NCBI RefSeq assembly: GCF_019279795.1
Contig: NC_056730.1
Span: 613,216,890-613,280,889 of the forward strand
Direction: 5' to 3'
DNA: 64,000 nt
Source of the DNA: Protopterus annectens
Taxonomy: Eukaryota > Chordata > Ceratodontiformes > Protopteridae
Both the position numbers and the translations under genes were made by a program. A model generated the notes under the pieces. That model did no database searches. It was not told the origin of the DNA and saw only the letters and a program-made list of their open reading frames with translations. Below are positions 12,186-23,924 of the stretch, piece after piece. Position 1 is the first letter of the stretch. Every line of letters begins with the position of its first letter.

Positions 12186-12287
12186 TACAAGACTAAATTA
12201 TACAATATGACCCTAGTTTTTGGTCCTTGTCCCCCCATTTTTTCAGTCTTTGTCCAGATGTCCTGCAATGACAGGTTGTGAGGTATG

Positions 12288-14225
12288 CTACAGATATGTA
12301 ACATCTCCTGCAAATAGGCCCCTGTGATGACCACTGTGATGCAATCCAGTAAACACCACCACAACTGAACATGCAGATATTGGCCAATGGCTGAGTAACA
12401 GTTGTGTTTATGGTCACATGCATGACCTTAACATGCCTGGGGTACTGGTGAGCCACAATAGGAAAATCCCATACCCACTGGCTTCAGGCTGCTGTCCCAT
12501 GGTCAGACCAGAGGGACTTATGTAGTTGTGGGGGAGATGTATTGTCAGCAGATACACATATGGCATTCATACCTCTCAATCATCCTGAATTCCTTTGTGT
12601 TTTCCGGTTTTGAGGGCAAAATAATTGGATGCCTCGAATTCCTGAGTGGCCCCTTTAATTCCCGAATTTCCCAGGCTTTTTCATATTTTTTTTTGAGACG
12701 TAGTTGCTGACATCATCATGTGTAGGGGCATCCACGATGATGTCAGCATCTTGAAGCAGATGCCAGCCTGTCGGAACTCAGCTAAGGGTTGGAGGAGGTG
12801 TGTACTCTCTTTGTTTACCTGGCTCTTGCTAACGGCTTTAATAGCTTGTCTTGCACACTTGCAAGTTGCAATGACATCAACAACATGGTGGATTTATTAT
12901 TATTATTGCATTTTGTTTGTGTGGAATCAAAACCCAGGACTGCCTGGCTGGATTTAAGATAGCAGCACTAGCAGTCACTTAAGAATTGGTGTACGTTTTT
13001 GTTTTAAATTAAGTTTAAAAAAAAAGAGCTATTACCCGCATTACTACATAAAGTGCAGAAGCTGAGCTGCACTGCAGAGTCAGACCGGTCTTTAAAGTTT
13101 AACTTTTCTTCAGTGACTGCACATAGTCAGAGAGATTCAGAGAGAATTCACTTGAGACAGAGAACAAGAAACTTGAGAAAGTTCATCTTGACTAACTTCC
13201 TCTGGATCCACCACCTCCAGGTAAATGGGAAAAAAAAGGAAAAAGCAACTAGATAATAATTGATAGGTAGCCTGCATGGCTGTCAGAAAGAGAGTTCCTC
13301 GGGTGGTGGTGCCTGAGGTCGACAAATGTAATAGAGATAGCATAGCAGCCTGTCTCTTAAATTCATACTGTGCTTAGAATAACAAAAATAAAAGCAAAGT
13401 TACGATAGTAAATCTGATGTAGAAGTTCTCATTATTGCATAACTCATCAGCATTTTTGTGAAGAGTTTTGGTGATGTTACAAGTGTTAACGAGTTGACAA
13501 AATTTATTTAAAGCTTTCAAATCCTGGAGAGTTTTTTCTAATCAGGTGTGTTGAAATTAATGACAAACTGCTGTGCTGGTATTTTATAGTCTTTGGTTGA
13601 CAGGAACGACTGATGCTTGGGTTAAATATTTGTTGTAGCCATTAAGTATGGAGTGGGCACCTTACAAATCAGCAGTGTTTTGTGTTTAAGGATATTTTTT
13701 CATTGGATCTGGAGTCCATTTATTTATTTCAGTTTGATTATTGAACTGTTAAGTTAACTGCATTAACCAGTCTGGGTCATCTAGCTGTGGCTTTATTCGC
13801 TTATTTTAAGCTCTCTGTGATCAGTTTTAGTTTTATTTAATGGCTGAACCTGAACTGTAGTTAAGGGCTGCTTGCTACATTTATTTTACTGAGTGTGTGT
13901 ATGACTGGGTCATCTAACGGCTGGTGAGCTGGATTCACGTCATCTAACAGCTGAACTTGAACTGTTAAGTTAACTTCATTAACCGGGTCATCTAGCTGCT
14001 TTATACACTTATTTTAAGTAATCAGCTCACTTAATGGCTGCTGCTGTGTAAGTTAAGAGGTTTGTGTGGATCGTTTTACTTAACGGCACTTAACTTCAAC
14101 TCTACTGCATTTTAGGCTGAACACCAACTCCTACTGCTGCATTTGAAGACCTTCATTAAGATGGAGGCTCCGAATTCTGTTTTTTTTAATGGATAAACTT
14201 GAACTGTAGTTAAGGACTGCTTGCT
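12288..14225. other. gene-free interval within the copy A intron
   Basis: A left-terminal fragment of the CATACC MITE starts at 12568 (CATACCTCTCAATCATCC) and has no right end. From about 13730 to 14160 there are degenerate near-repeats of 'AACTGTTAAGTTAACT' followed by 'GGGTCATCTAGCTG'. A possible donor context (CTCCAGGTAAATG, about 13220) is not supported by any exon. No gene is recognised. Confidence 0.55.
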
Positions 14226-14325
14226 GCATTTATTTAGTGTGTGTGCCTTCTTGCTTCATTTATTTTGTGTGTGTGTACCTTCTGGCTGAATTTATTTTGT
14301 GTGTGTGTGCTTTCTTGATGCATTT

Positions 14326-14366
<41 letters not shown>

Positions 14367-14503
14367 CTTCTTGCTGTATTTATAGTGTGTGTGTACGCCT
14401 TCTTGCTCCATTTATTGAGTGTGTGCCTTCTTGCTCCATTTATTGAGTGTGTGCCTTCTTGCTCCATGTATTGTGTGTGGGTACCTTCTTGCTGCATTTA
14501 TTT

Positions 14504-14598
<95 letters not shown>

Positions 14599-14600
14599 GA
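14226..14600 (+). repeat. TG-rich minisatellite, about 30-50 bp units
   Basis: About eight units of 'CCTTCTTGCTGCATTTATT' separated by TG runs of different length, ending in a long TG tract (14510-14595). It produces long Cys/Val-rich open frames that are artefacts of the repeat. Confidence 0.88.
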
Positions 14601-14739
14601 GCTACTCAGGCTCAAACCTTGTACCTTGGGTACAGGTAACAGGAGCCTAAAGTCCCTACCCACCACCACTTCTGAAAACTTTACAGATTTATGCTTCATA
14701 TTTTTGCTCTCTTCCTCATAAAATCTGTGATGGATTTTT

Positions 14740-14960
14740 TTGTGGCAAATCAGAGAAAGATTGGATTCACTAAATAATGACAGGCATTTGTATTTCAGAC
14801 TTCATATTCTTCAGAAAATACACGTAACACAAAACTTTTTATTCCAGCAATTTTCTAAGTTTATAAGATCAGCATTTGAAATTTGTTTCTATTTTTGGGG
14901 CTGTATTCCTCCATTACTGGCTTTGTCCAGATTTTTTGTGCTAATAGGTTGAGAGCTATG
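14740..14960 (+). mobile_element. CATACC MITE, 5'-truncated copy
   Basis: It matches the right two thirds of the family (…CAGACTTCATATTCTTCAG… and …GGCTTTGTCCAGATTTTTTG…) and ends GGTTGAGAGCTATG at 14960. The left terminal repeat is not seen. Confidence 0.65.
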
Positions 14961-15033
14961 GTGAGAAGTGAGAACTGAATTCACTAAATGATAGCCATTT
15001 AAGTTTCAGTCTTCCTGTCTTTCAGGAAACTGC

Positions 15034-15104
15034 TGATTTGGCATAGTGGTATATTGCTCTTACTGTAGTGCATAGGGTCCTGGATTCAAGACTTGGCAGT
15101 GAAA
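15034..15104 (+). repeat. tRNA-derived SINE-like unit S1
   Basis: A-box-like TTGGCATAGTGGT and B-box-like GGATTCAAGAC spaced as in a tRNA. It is a degenerate member of the tRNA-like family seen at 24.65, 29.3, 29.4, 31.65, 32.2, 35.0, 38.4, 39.05 and 54.6 kb. Not a functional tRNA: the stems do not pair well. Confidence 0.6.
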
Positions 15105-15109
15105 TGCAT

Positions 15110-15283
15110 GGTTATAACACAACATTTTATTTTAACAACTTTTCAAAATTATACAAGCAATGTTCAAAATATATCCCTCGTTTCTGGCCTTTTGTCCCCC
15201 CCCAAAAAAAAAAAAAAAAAAAAAAGTGAAATTGAAAATAAGTGCGAGAAGCTGTGCAAGAAGCCTATGGCTTACACTGCGGT

Positions 15284-15376
<93 letters not shown>
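15110..15376 (+). repeat. MITE fragment, poly-A and TA microsatellite
   Basis: 15110-15197 resembles the central part of the CATACC MITE (TTTTATTTTAACAACTTTT…). It is followed by an A run (about 15205-15224) and a TA tract (about 15287-15376) with one interruption. Confidence 0.7.
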
Positions 15377-15380
<4 letters not shown>

Positions 15381-16408
15381 GTGTGTGTCTGTGTAAGAAG
15401 ACTTTTATCATGGAAATTGCCTACTAGAAAAATGTTCAAACAAAACATTCTAAATGCAGTTGTGTGTATGAAAGTAGACTTTTATGATGGAAATGTTCTG
15501 AACTGGAAGTTTTTTCATTATTGGTTCATGCATTTTGTTTCACTGCCTACTGGGAAAATGTTCAAACAATACATTTAAAATGCGTTCTAACTTAAGTATA
15601 ACAAGTGTGCTGTATTATACAAGGAATATAATTTAATAAAAGGAAAGTGTATCAAAAAATGCATGTATGTTTCTTGTTTTGTGTGCAAGGGGGCTATGAT
15701 TTGAAAACAGTCCAAAGGTAATCATTATCCATCACTGGCCAGATGCATTTTCTTTGGATGTGGTGTGCGTATCAATGCTGTTTCAATGAATGTGAGTTTC
15801 AAACGCAGAAAAACTTTTAATGCCAAGTCTATTTTCATTGTGAGACAGTATTGCTTTGTTTAGCAGATATCTATTAGTGTTTGTGCATTATGCTATAAAA
15901 TGTAAAAATAAAATCCAAATAATCATTGTAGAAGTAATGCAGTATGTACACATTAGTATTTATGGTAGAGGGGGTGAAATAGCCAGGTAATGGGACATTG
16001 GAATGGCTGCAAGGGGACTCTGGTGCCATATTGTGGTAGTCTGTTCTTCAGTTTGCATTAGAAAGTTGATATCCCACAATTCCAAGGGGTTACATAATTA
16101 TGCATGCAAATTGTATGTTAATCAGCGTACAGATTTGTACCTATTTTTCATGGGCTTTGTCCAGATTATTGATGTTTCCAGGTTGAGGTGTATGATGGCA
16201 TTGGTACAAGATGACCACTACATTTCTGCACAGGTACAGTACACATCATGATATTACACAATTTGCTGTCCTTCACCATAGATGTTCACTTATGTGCATT
16301 ACTAAACTCCACACACTAATCCATACTGCTGTGACGAATGCATCTAGAGACTCTATAGATGACAGTGTCACTGCTACCTCATTACATTGATGTGCACTTT
16401 GGTCTTAC
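15377..16408. other. gene-free intron segment
   Basis: Contains two copies of 'GCCTACTrGrAAAATGTTCA' about 125 bp apart (15419, 15544) and a right-end fragment of the CATACC MITE (about 16126-16194, ending GGTTGAGGTGTATG). Nothing else is recognised. Confidence 0.5.
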
Positions 16409-16765
16409 CTGCATGCTCCTCGCCTGTTGCCTGGATGCCACCTACCTTCATGACTGGTGTTTCACGTGTTTGGTGTTTTTGTGGGGGCTACCCCAAGGTT
16501 GTTCAAGGAGCTCCTCTGTTGCCATAAGCGGGATCTGTGTGGCTGGACCCCCACCGGTAGCAGTACGGTCCCTCATTACAGCAGCAGTCCTTTGCTGGGC
16601 ACAATGTATCAGGTCAGTTGCTCTATGCCTGACCTGATGATATGTTCATCCACGGTGGACCAAGATGTTCACTCTGTTGACAAGATCATCTCACAGGGCA
16701 GTCTGCTCTCACAGATTTTGCCAGCTATGGCCAAAAAAAACAGCATAGTGTGTTATCACAGCTTC
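16409..16765 (-). pseudogene. Harbinger-type Myb/SANT-like protein, first coding exon (copy A)
   Basis: The minus-strand reading contains 'DDLVNRVNILVHRG', 'YHQVRHRATDLIHCAQQRT' and 'DRTATGGGPATQIPL'. These align with copy B exon 1 ('WQDVVCRVNKVGLHNRTYEQ', 'LRHHCSDLLRHVHQCAADMH', 'LATGGGVNIHPP'). The pattern is a Myb/SANT-like helix set followed by the TGGGP linker found in Harbinger-associated proteins. The exon ends GAGCATGCAG|GTAAG at 16409, the same place as copy B (GAACATGCAG|GTAAC, 39743). Stops interrupt it, two of them where copy B has a Trp or another residue. It lies upstream of the copy A last exon on the same strand, so both probably belong to one gene; the 6.4-kb intron would then contain later insertions. 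Confidence 0.7.
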
Positions 16766-17039
16766 CGCGATGGCTGCTGTCTCTACAGCAGTGTATGTGG
16801 GTTGCCTCTGCATGGCACCTGGAAGACATTAACAGGGAAATACATCACAGGACCACAGACATTGCCCAGAGTTCTTTACAGAACCAGCACATGAATATTG
16901 CCTATCATTAGCCACCACTTACAAACAGATCATACCCCTGTACCTAGCAGCACTGTATAGACATGTATTGTACTCCTTGTCCTGATGTGTCATGTTCCCC
17001 CCAATGAGGGCCAGTACATTGCATAAACTACCATTCATC

Positions 17040-17780
17040 ATTGACATTTGTGTAAAGGGATGACAGTGGCCGTGTTCCTTGCAGATGGGATGTCAATGGT
17101 GCTCAGGCTTTTCTTGCATACAGTGTGTAATGGAGCTGAAAGCATATGCCTGGGTTCATGTAGGATACGGACAGGAATATTATCAGGCCCCCCAATGTGT
17201 CTTGCTTTTGTTAACTTTGATTAGGCACTTTGCACCTGATCCATTGTAAGGAGCGGAGGGGTGCATGTGCTGTGCATATCCACCTATAATGATGGTGAGC
17301 CAGGGGGTGATGTTTGCCCTAAACCTGCCTGCAACAGTTTGGCTGTTAGCTATGGTGTGTGTGCATGTGGTGTGATTCACCACCATTATAGGGTGAGATG
17401 GGTTGTTGCTTCTAAGTCTGCAGACATATGTGAAGATGGCCTTATGATTGCCATTAGTGGATGTGTCCAATTTGTATTCATAGTTAGCCTTACTCTAATC
17501 CACCTGTGGCCTAATATGCTCATTCAGACAAAGGTTGACATGCTGCCCAGTTGGTGCATGATCCTTCTTTGCACTTTACAGCCAATATAGCATCCCATTA
17601 TGTGCTTTGTACATTGCTGCTGTCCAGCAAAGGGAATTACTCTACTTTGGTGGAGACAAGTTTTACAAGTAAGGTATTCCTGAGGCCTTACAGCTATGTG
17701 GGTGGTCATACATCTGTTTGTAGTAGGCATGGACACAAGGTCATAATACAGTTGGACACCTCTCCAGTTTCAGTGTGATA
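17040..17780 (-). mobile_element. old CR1-like LINE fragment (EN-RT linker region)
   Basis: Minus-strand open stretch 17470-17183 reads 'MDTSTNGNHKAIFTYVCRLR' and 'TVAGRFRANITPWL'. The same LINE segment in L2 has 'TTDSEDNHKAFYIYVKNLNG' and 'ADRFSANFTPLS'. A collinear relative lies at 25590-26250. Decayed and truncated at both ends. Confidence 0.7.
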
Positions 17781-18199
17781 CCCATGCTTATTCTAATACC
17801 CATGTCTGTGTCAGGGCAATGCAACAACCATTAGCTGTAGAAGTGTAACCCTGTTGGATGCACAGACTAAGATTCCACATGTGTACAACATGTACAGCTT
17901 ATTTACCTGATGTTTTGCATCCCATGTCAGTTGTTGTGAGGCAGCCAGGTACCCCTATCCATGCATACATACATTCATATGCACAGGTAATACCTGCTAT
18001 ACATTTCTGTTCTATGTCAGTATGGCACACTGTAATTACAGACTTGTTGCACAGTCAGTCATGTCAACCTGTTAGGGCAGGAGATCTGGAGGACACCGCA
18101 CATACATGGTGGGCTATGGGCCAAAATTAGTGACACTTTCTTCATATTGCTTTAACACATGCACGTCATTTGATAGTACAGTAGCCTTTGCATTCACAG

Positions 18200-20975
18200 A
18201 TGTACCCTGGAGGATGTCTGGTTCTCATATGGCAGGCAGAGAGTTGAAAGGCTAGGAGTGTGGTAGTGAGGGTAGGAACTGTTAATGTTGTGAGTATGAC
18301 TGGTATGGGGACAGAGCTAGCTGCTATGATGGACAGAGGAAAGGTGGATATATTGTGTGTGCCAGAGACCAGATGGAAGGGGTGTATGGCTGTGTGTATC
18401 GGAGTTGGGTATAAATAGTTCTATCAATGTGTGTATAGGAGGGGGACTGGTGTAGGGTTTAACCTGAAGGAACATTATGCCAAGAGTGTTTGTGGAGGTG
18501 ATAAGAGTGTCAGGTAGAGTGATGTTTAGGAGGCTGGGAATTGATGGTGTAATGATGACAGTTGTTAGTGCATATGCTCTGCTAATTGTGTGTGTGATGG
18601 ATGAGATTAATGTACTTTGGAGTGGTTGGATGAAGTGGTGATGAGTGTACCCAAGGGTGAGATAGTGGAGATTGGAACAGATTTCAATGGGCATGTTGGT
18701 GAAGGGACAGAGGAGATGTAGTTTTACAAGACTTAGGGCCATAAGGTGACATAGAAGAGTGGAGGAATATGCACACAGGTGGATTATCTCCTATGCAGGT
18801 GGGCCTGTGAGAAGGGGATTGGAAACTGTAAAATGGTGACAGGAGAAAGTTTTGTTAGGCAGCATGGAATTTAGGTTGGTGAGTTGAAGTTGGTGATCGA
18901 GAAGAGGAAGTGGAGTGTGAGGGCAGCACCACAGATCAAATGGGTTGAGTTCAGGGAAGAGTTAAGACAGGCAGTGGGTGGCAGTGAAGAGTTAGTAAAT
19001 ATCTGGGTAACTACATCTGAGCTAGTAAGGGAGATGAGTAGAACAGGGCTTGGTGTGACATCTGCATAGAGGAAGCAGGATAAGGAGACCTGGTGGTGGA
19101 ATGAGGAAATATAAGGGAGTACACAGAGAAAGAGGTTGGTGAAGGAGAAGTGGGATTGTCAGACAGATGAAGAAAGTAGACAGGAGTATAAGGAGATGGG
19201 GTGCATATCAAAGAGATTGATGGCAAAAGCTGAGGATGGGGAATCTGAAGGTTTGTATGTAAGGATGGACACCAAGGATGGAGAATAGGACCTGTACCAA
19301 TTGGCTAGACAGAGACATGTAACTAGGAAGGATGTGCAGCAAATAAGGTTGATAAAGGATAATTGTGGAAATGTACTCACAAGTGGGGAGATTGTGTATA
19401 GCAGATGGAAACAGTAATTTGATGGGCTGTTGAATAAAGAGAATGAGAGAAAGAGAGAAGGTTGGATGATGTGGTTATGGTGAATCAGGAAATGCAATAG
19501 ATTATCACGGAGGAAGTAACTATAACTATGAAGAGGTTTAAGAATGGAAAGGCTATTGGTCCGGATGACATACCTGTGGAAGCATGGAGGTGTTTAGGAG
19601 AAATGGCAGTGGTCTTTTAAACCGGATTGTTTACTGTAATCTTGGAAAGTGAGAGGATGCATGGGAGTGGATAAAATGAGTTTGGATACTGATTATGAGA
19701 ATAAGGGTGGTGTGCAGAGCTGTAGTAACTACAGAGGAATAACATTGATCAGTCACAACATGAACTAATGGTAAAGGGTGGTGGAAGCTAGGTTAAGAAG
19801 GGAAGTCAGGATTACTGATCAGCAGTATGGTTTAATGCCAGGAAAAAGCAGTACAGATGTGATATTTGCTCTGATAGTGTTGATGGAGACGTACAGAGAA
19901 GGTCAGAAGTAGCTGCATTGTGTCTTTGTGGACTTAGAGTTAGTATATGACAGGATGGCTAGAGAGGAGTTGTGGTATTGTATGAGAAGGGCAGGAGTGG
20001 GGGAGGAATCCATAAGAATGCTACAGGATATGTACAAGGCTAGTGTGACAGCAGTGAGTTCTGAGTTGGGAGTGACAGGTGTGTTTAAGATGGAGGTGGG
20101 AGTACATCTGGGATCAGCTATGAGCCCTTTCTTATTTGCAGTGGTGATGGACAGTTTGACAGACATGATCAGATAGGAGTCCCCATAGACTGTGCTGTTT
20201 GCAGATGATATTGTGTTCTGTAGTGAGAGTAGGGATCAGGTTGAGGAGACCCTGGAGAGGTGGAAGTATTGTCTAGAGAGGGGAGGAATGATGGTCATCA
20301 AGATTAAAACAGAATATATGTGTGTGAATGAGAGGGAGGATAGAGGAATGGTGAGGATGCAGGGAGTATAGTTTGCAAAGGTGGATAGGTTTAAATACTT
20401 GGGAACAACAGTTCAGAGTAATGGCAAGTGTGGGGGAGAGGTGGAGAAGAGAGTACAGGCAGGATGCTGGTGGTGGAGAAGAGTGCCAGTAGTGATTTGT
20501 GACAGACGAGTACCATTAAGAGTGATAGGGAAGGTCTACAAGAGGGTAGTGAGACCAGCTGTGTTATATGGGTTGGAGACATTGGCATTGAAAAAAGGCA
20601 CAAGTCAGAGCTGGATGTAGCAGAGTTAATGATGTTAAGATTTACACTGGGTGTGACGAGGATGGACAGGATTAGGAATATACATGTTATGGGGTCAGCC
20701 CAGGTTGGACAGCTTGGGGACAAAGCCAGAGAGTGGCAAAATTATGTTGGTTTGGACATGTGATGAAGAGGTATGCTGAGTATATTTGGGAAAGGGTGAA
20801 GCTGCCAGGTAAGAGGAAAAGAGGAAGGCCTGAGATTAGGTGTATGTTTATGGTGATAGTGGACATGCAGGTGGTTGGTGTGACAGAGCAAGATGCAGAA
20901 GACTGGAAGACGTAGAGACAGATGATCTGTTGTGGCAACCCCTAATGGGAACACCCAATAGAAAGAGAAGGTGAT
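18200..20975 (+). mobile_element. RTE-clade LINE, nearly complete coding region
   Basis: A long LINE inserted in the copy A gene region in the opposite orientation. It starts with an endonuclease-like 'VRVGTVNVVSMTGMGTELAA' near 18270 and ends with the 3' signature 'GATCTGTTGTGGCAACCCCT' at 20929-20948, very like the conserved RTE tail GATCCGCTGTGGCGACCCC. A second, 5'-truncated member lies at 43947-44307. Annotated relatives are often named craniofacial development protein 2-like. The exact 5' boundary is not resolved. Confidence 0.88.
18270..20945 (+). pseudogene. RTE endonuclease-reverse transcriptase
   Basis: Single-ORF LINE protein that nicks target DNA and primes reverse transcription. 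Endonuclease: 'GKVDILCVPETRWKG' near 18330-18380. RT: 19928-20176 has 'MDLELVYDRMAREELWYCMR' and 'VGVHLGSAMSPFLFAVVMDS' (family: VGLHQGSALSPFLF). The catalytic block 'LFADDIVFC' at about 20200 keeps FADD. Downstream come 'FKYLGTTVQSNGKCGGEVEK', 'RPAVLYGLETLALKK' and the C-terminal 'LCWFGHVMKRYAEYI'. The stop TAA at 20943 follows 'RQMICCGNP'. Several stops and frameshifts make it inactive, but the C-terminal third is well preserved, so this is not among the oldest LINEs here. Confidence 0.88.
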
Positions 20976-21539
20976 GTTGTAATGTCAGTGTTCACAGGTT
21001 TCCAATTATTTGCCAGACATAACACAACTCTTGATGAAATAACTACAAATATTAGGCACACATATGGTTAGTGTGCATAACACTGGACAGTTGAATAGTA
21101 TGAGCTCAGTATATCACATGCAGTTCATCACACACAGCTGCGACAGTATTTCAGTATGCAAATACCCTGTATAGGCCCATCACATTTCTGAGACAAACAT
21201 GTATATCATATTTGTATTCACAATTAACAAATGGATATCAGCAACATCCCAGTAGCTGGCCTAGCAGTGTCACAATCAGTATTGTTCAACACACACTGTA
21301 GTAGTGGCCATATGTGAGCCATCCTTTCCTGGGGTGACTCAGGGTCCTGAGCTGTGTTTTATGTCACCATAGGCAGACACAGATGCTATGGCCAAAGGTT
21401 TTGATCAGCAAGATATCCATACAGCAAGTGTTGTTGAGACATAATATTTGTTGAACTTCGTATTTTCTACATTTACATACCTCTTACAACATTCCATTAC
21501 ATGCTTAATTGCTTGACGTATCTGTTTTTTTTTAGTTCA

Positions 21540-21560
21540 GTTGGTATAATCCTTTACCTT

Positions 21561-21627
<67 letters not shown>

Positions 21628-21850
21628 TGCTTGTCTCTATCTCTCTCGCTCTCTGAGACAGATGTAGGATATGCATCTGTTTTGCATAGGCAGCAGTTTG
21701 CCTTTTGTAGGTTATGCTCATGAGCAGCTGATGGCCTGTGCACCAATTGTCGTCCCCCATTTGCTAATTGCATGTAGAACAGCTGTGGTATCATTCCTAT
21801 ACCCAATAGCATGGAAACACACTCCTATAACTGAGTATTTCATGTGGGCA
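21540..21850 (-). other. 5' leader exon of Harbinger gene copy A (inferred), with TG tract
   Basis: The reverse strand matches copy B at 36490-36737: 'ATGCAATTAGCAAATGG', 'AATTGGTGCA.AGGCCATCA', 'TGCTCATG.GCATA.CCTAC' and 'CTCAGAGAGCGAGAGA'. Both copies then reach a GT context (here CTGAAG|GTAAAG, in B AAAAG|GTATGT). A TG tract (21566-21627) lies near the end. This is read as a 5' untranslated or leader exon of the large Harbinger gene. A simple 5' flank of the transposon is the alternative. Confidence 0.5.
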
Positions 21851-22102
21851 TTGCCCCTTTTCCTTGCCTGTGAGGAGGACTTCATGGAGGTGTGTGACAA
21901 ACAGCATCACAGAGTGTAGTTGGAAATACCTCTTACAACAAACACTGTGAAGACAACCCAACAAACTGGGGGAGAATGTTCCAGACATAGGGACATAATG
22001 TAAGTATTGCTGTTATACAGTTGAAGTAATGCTAGTTTGACAGGGTTTGTGTAGATATGGCTGCTCTGCATGATTTTAAGTCTGACAGTGTTATGTGGTT
22101 GA

Positions 22103-22419
22103 CATAACTCTTAACTGTAGAGCTATCCGCAGACTTGCCAGAGTATGGACTCCTATATTTGGTGTGTTACTCACACATTTTGTGCCTTTGGAAATTTAGT
22201 AGCATACTCTGAGGATTGCAGTCAGTAAATGGTAACATGCATTAATGTTTCTTGCCTCATATCCCTCAGAACAGATACGTTACAACAAACCCTGTTACAC
22301 CAGCAACTTTCTCAGTTTATAACAGCAATATGTCAATAATGCCCCTGTGTTTGGACCTCTGCCCTTAAAGTATGTCAAACTTTGTCCGGATGTCATGCAA
22401 TAAGAGGTGGATAGGTATG
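22103..22419 (+). mobile_element. CATACC MITE (317 bp)
   Basis: Ends CATAACTCTTAACTGT and AGGTGGATAGGTATG are inverted. The internal order is as in the other copies: 'GTCAGTAAATG', 'CCTCAGAACAGATACG', 'CCAGCAACTTTCTCAGTTT', 'TTTGTCCGGATGTCATGCAA'. Confidence 0.75.
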
Positions 22420-23392
22420 GTATATCATTATATAGTGACTTCATTCCTGATATCATCCCAGTGATATATCAGACTGCCAGACATGTTATGTGTAGGAGAT
22501 GTTATATATGAGGGGAAAGCCTAGACATTCTGTGGAACTCTCTATAGTTCAGAGGTCTTTGTTTTTCCGGCAATTGTTGACAGACTGTCAGGATTGTGTA
22601 GCAGTGTATAGTGAATGTGTTATTTGGCCTGTGTAGGGAGGCGGTAGATGTAAGTGCTATGGGTCCTTTTCTATCTGACTTTGCATGCTGCTCTAGTTTC
22701 TGGTGCTCTGTCAGCTGTATATGTTTGTAAGGGCAGACTGAGACATGTCCCATACCACAGTCAGGCATCAGACCACACTATGAATTGGGCCAGTATACAC
22801 AGGGGTAGTGTGTGAGTGGCAAACATGTTGAAATGTTTTTGATCACACAGTCCTTATAGTGTACTGTTCCTTTGGCTGACTGGTATGTCACTGTGACTGT
22901 GGTTGAATTGTATGCGGGTATGCACTTTCACACTGGTGTCTGTTTTTCAGTGCTGTGACATCCCTGTAGTGCCTGATATATTTGCTAATTGTGTGTAATT
23001 CCCCCTAACAGATTTGGGTTAGTTGTGTCAGTCTGACTGTAGTTTGGACAGTGCTTGGTGACATGCTTAGCAGCTGAGTGTAGTTTCCCTAATGTGATGT
23101 TATGCCCAGATATTTGTAGGACATAGTGTTTCCTGGCCCTCATACATGTTGTGTATTTCTGACACATCAGTGGGCTGATGTGAGGATTTCAGTCACTAAC
23201 TAGTGGGAGGTAATTTTGTGTTGGACTTGTGCTATTTCAGTCAATATATGTTAGGACAGACATGATGGTGTTACTGCAGCAAATGTGTCGGCTTATCTAC
23301 TCCAGTATTTTACATATGTCCCTATTTCCATGGCTTTCTCCCCCCACTTTGTCAGGCCTGGCCCAGTTTCATTGCACTGAGGGGTTCTGAGC

Positions 23393-23745
23393 CTACCTTG
23401 GGACTGTCTGGATTGTTGCAGTATGTCCAGGTTTATTGCTCATATTTCTGGTCTGTTCCAAACATGCATTATTTTTATATCCCTGATAAATCACTGTGAG
23501 GATCTGGGTATTTCTGACAGTAAATGATGACATACATTTCAGTTTCTGAACTCACATCCTTCAGAACATGTATGCTGAAATAAACCCTGTCACTCTGGCA
23601 ATATTCTACATTTATAAGAGAGATATTTGAAATATGTCCCTAGTTTTGTCCCATTACCCTCCATTTGGACAACCTTGGGCCAGATTTCTTGCAATAAGGG
23701 GTTGGTTGGTATTGTTATGAGGTATGACTCCATTACATGTTATGA

Positions 23746-23812
<67 letters not shown>
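23393..23812 (+). repeat. CATACC MITE copy followed by a CA/TA tract
   Basis: The MITE (about 23393-23712) has decayed ends but the full internal order. It is followed by (CA)n and (TA)n at about 23747-23812. U3 has a MITE, then 'CTGCATGTTAT' and TA-rich sequence at the same place. Confidence 0.65.
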
Positions 23813-23815
<3 letters not shown>

Positions 23816-23838
23816 TCTTTTTATATATTTTATGTGTG

Positions 23839-23880
<42 letters not shown>

Positions 23881-23924
23881 ATATGTATATCACTGTTTAT
23901 ATTATGTATATATTTGTCTTCCAA

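Larger units (their letters stand above)
10352..12287. mobile_element. 318-bp MITE ('CATACC' family) interrupted by a Tc1 element
   Basis: The left end is CATACCTCCCAACTGT at 10352 and the right end ACAGGTTGTGAGGTATG ends at 12287, forming inverted termini. Removing the inserted Tc1 (10570-12185 plus one TA) leaves 318 bp, the same length as the other copies of this family (22103-22419, 26500-26816, 27437-27754). No coding capacity. The superfamily is not identified. Confidence 0.85.

Noticed and set aside
13080-13340. A host exon ending CTCCAGGTAAATG
   Set aside because: The open frame is short, there is no acceptor or neighbouring exon, and no protein motif.
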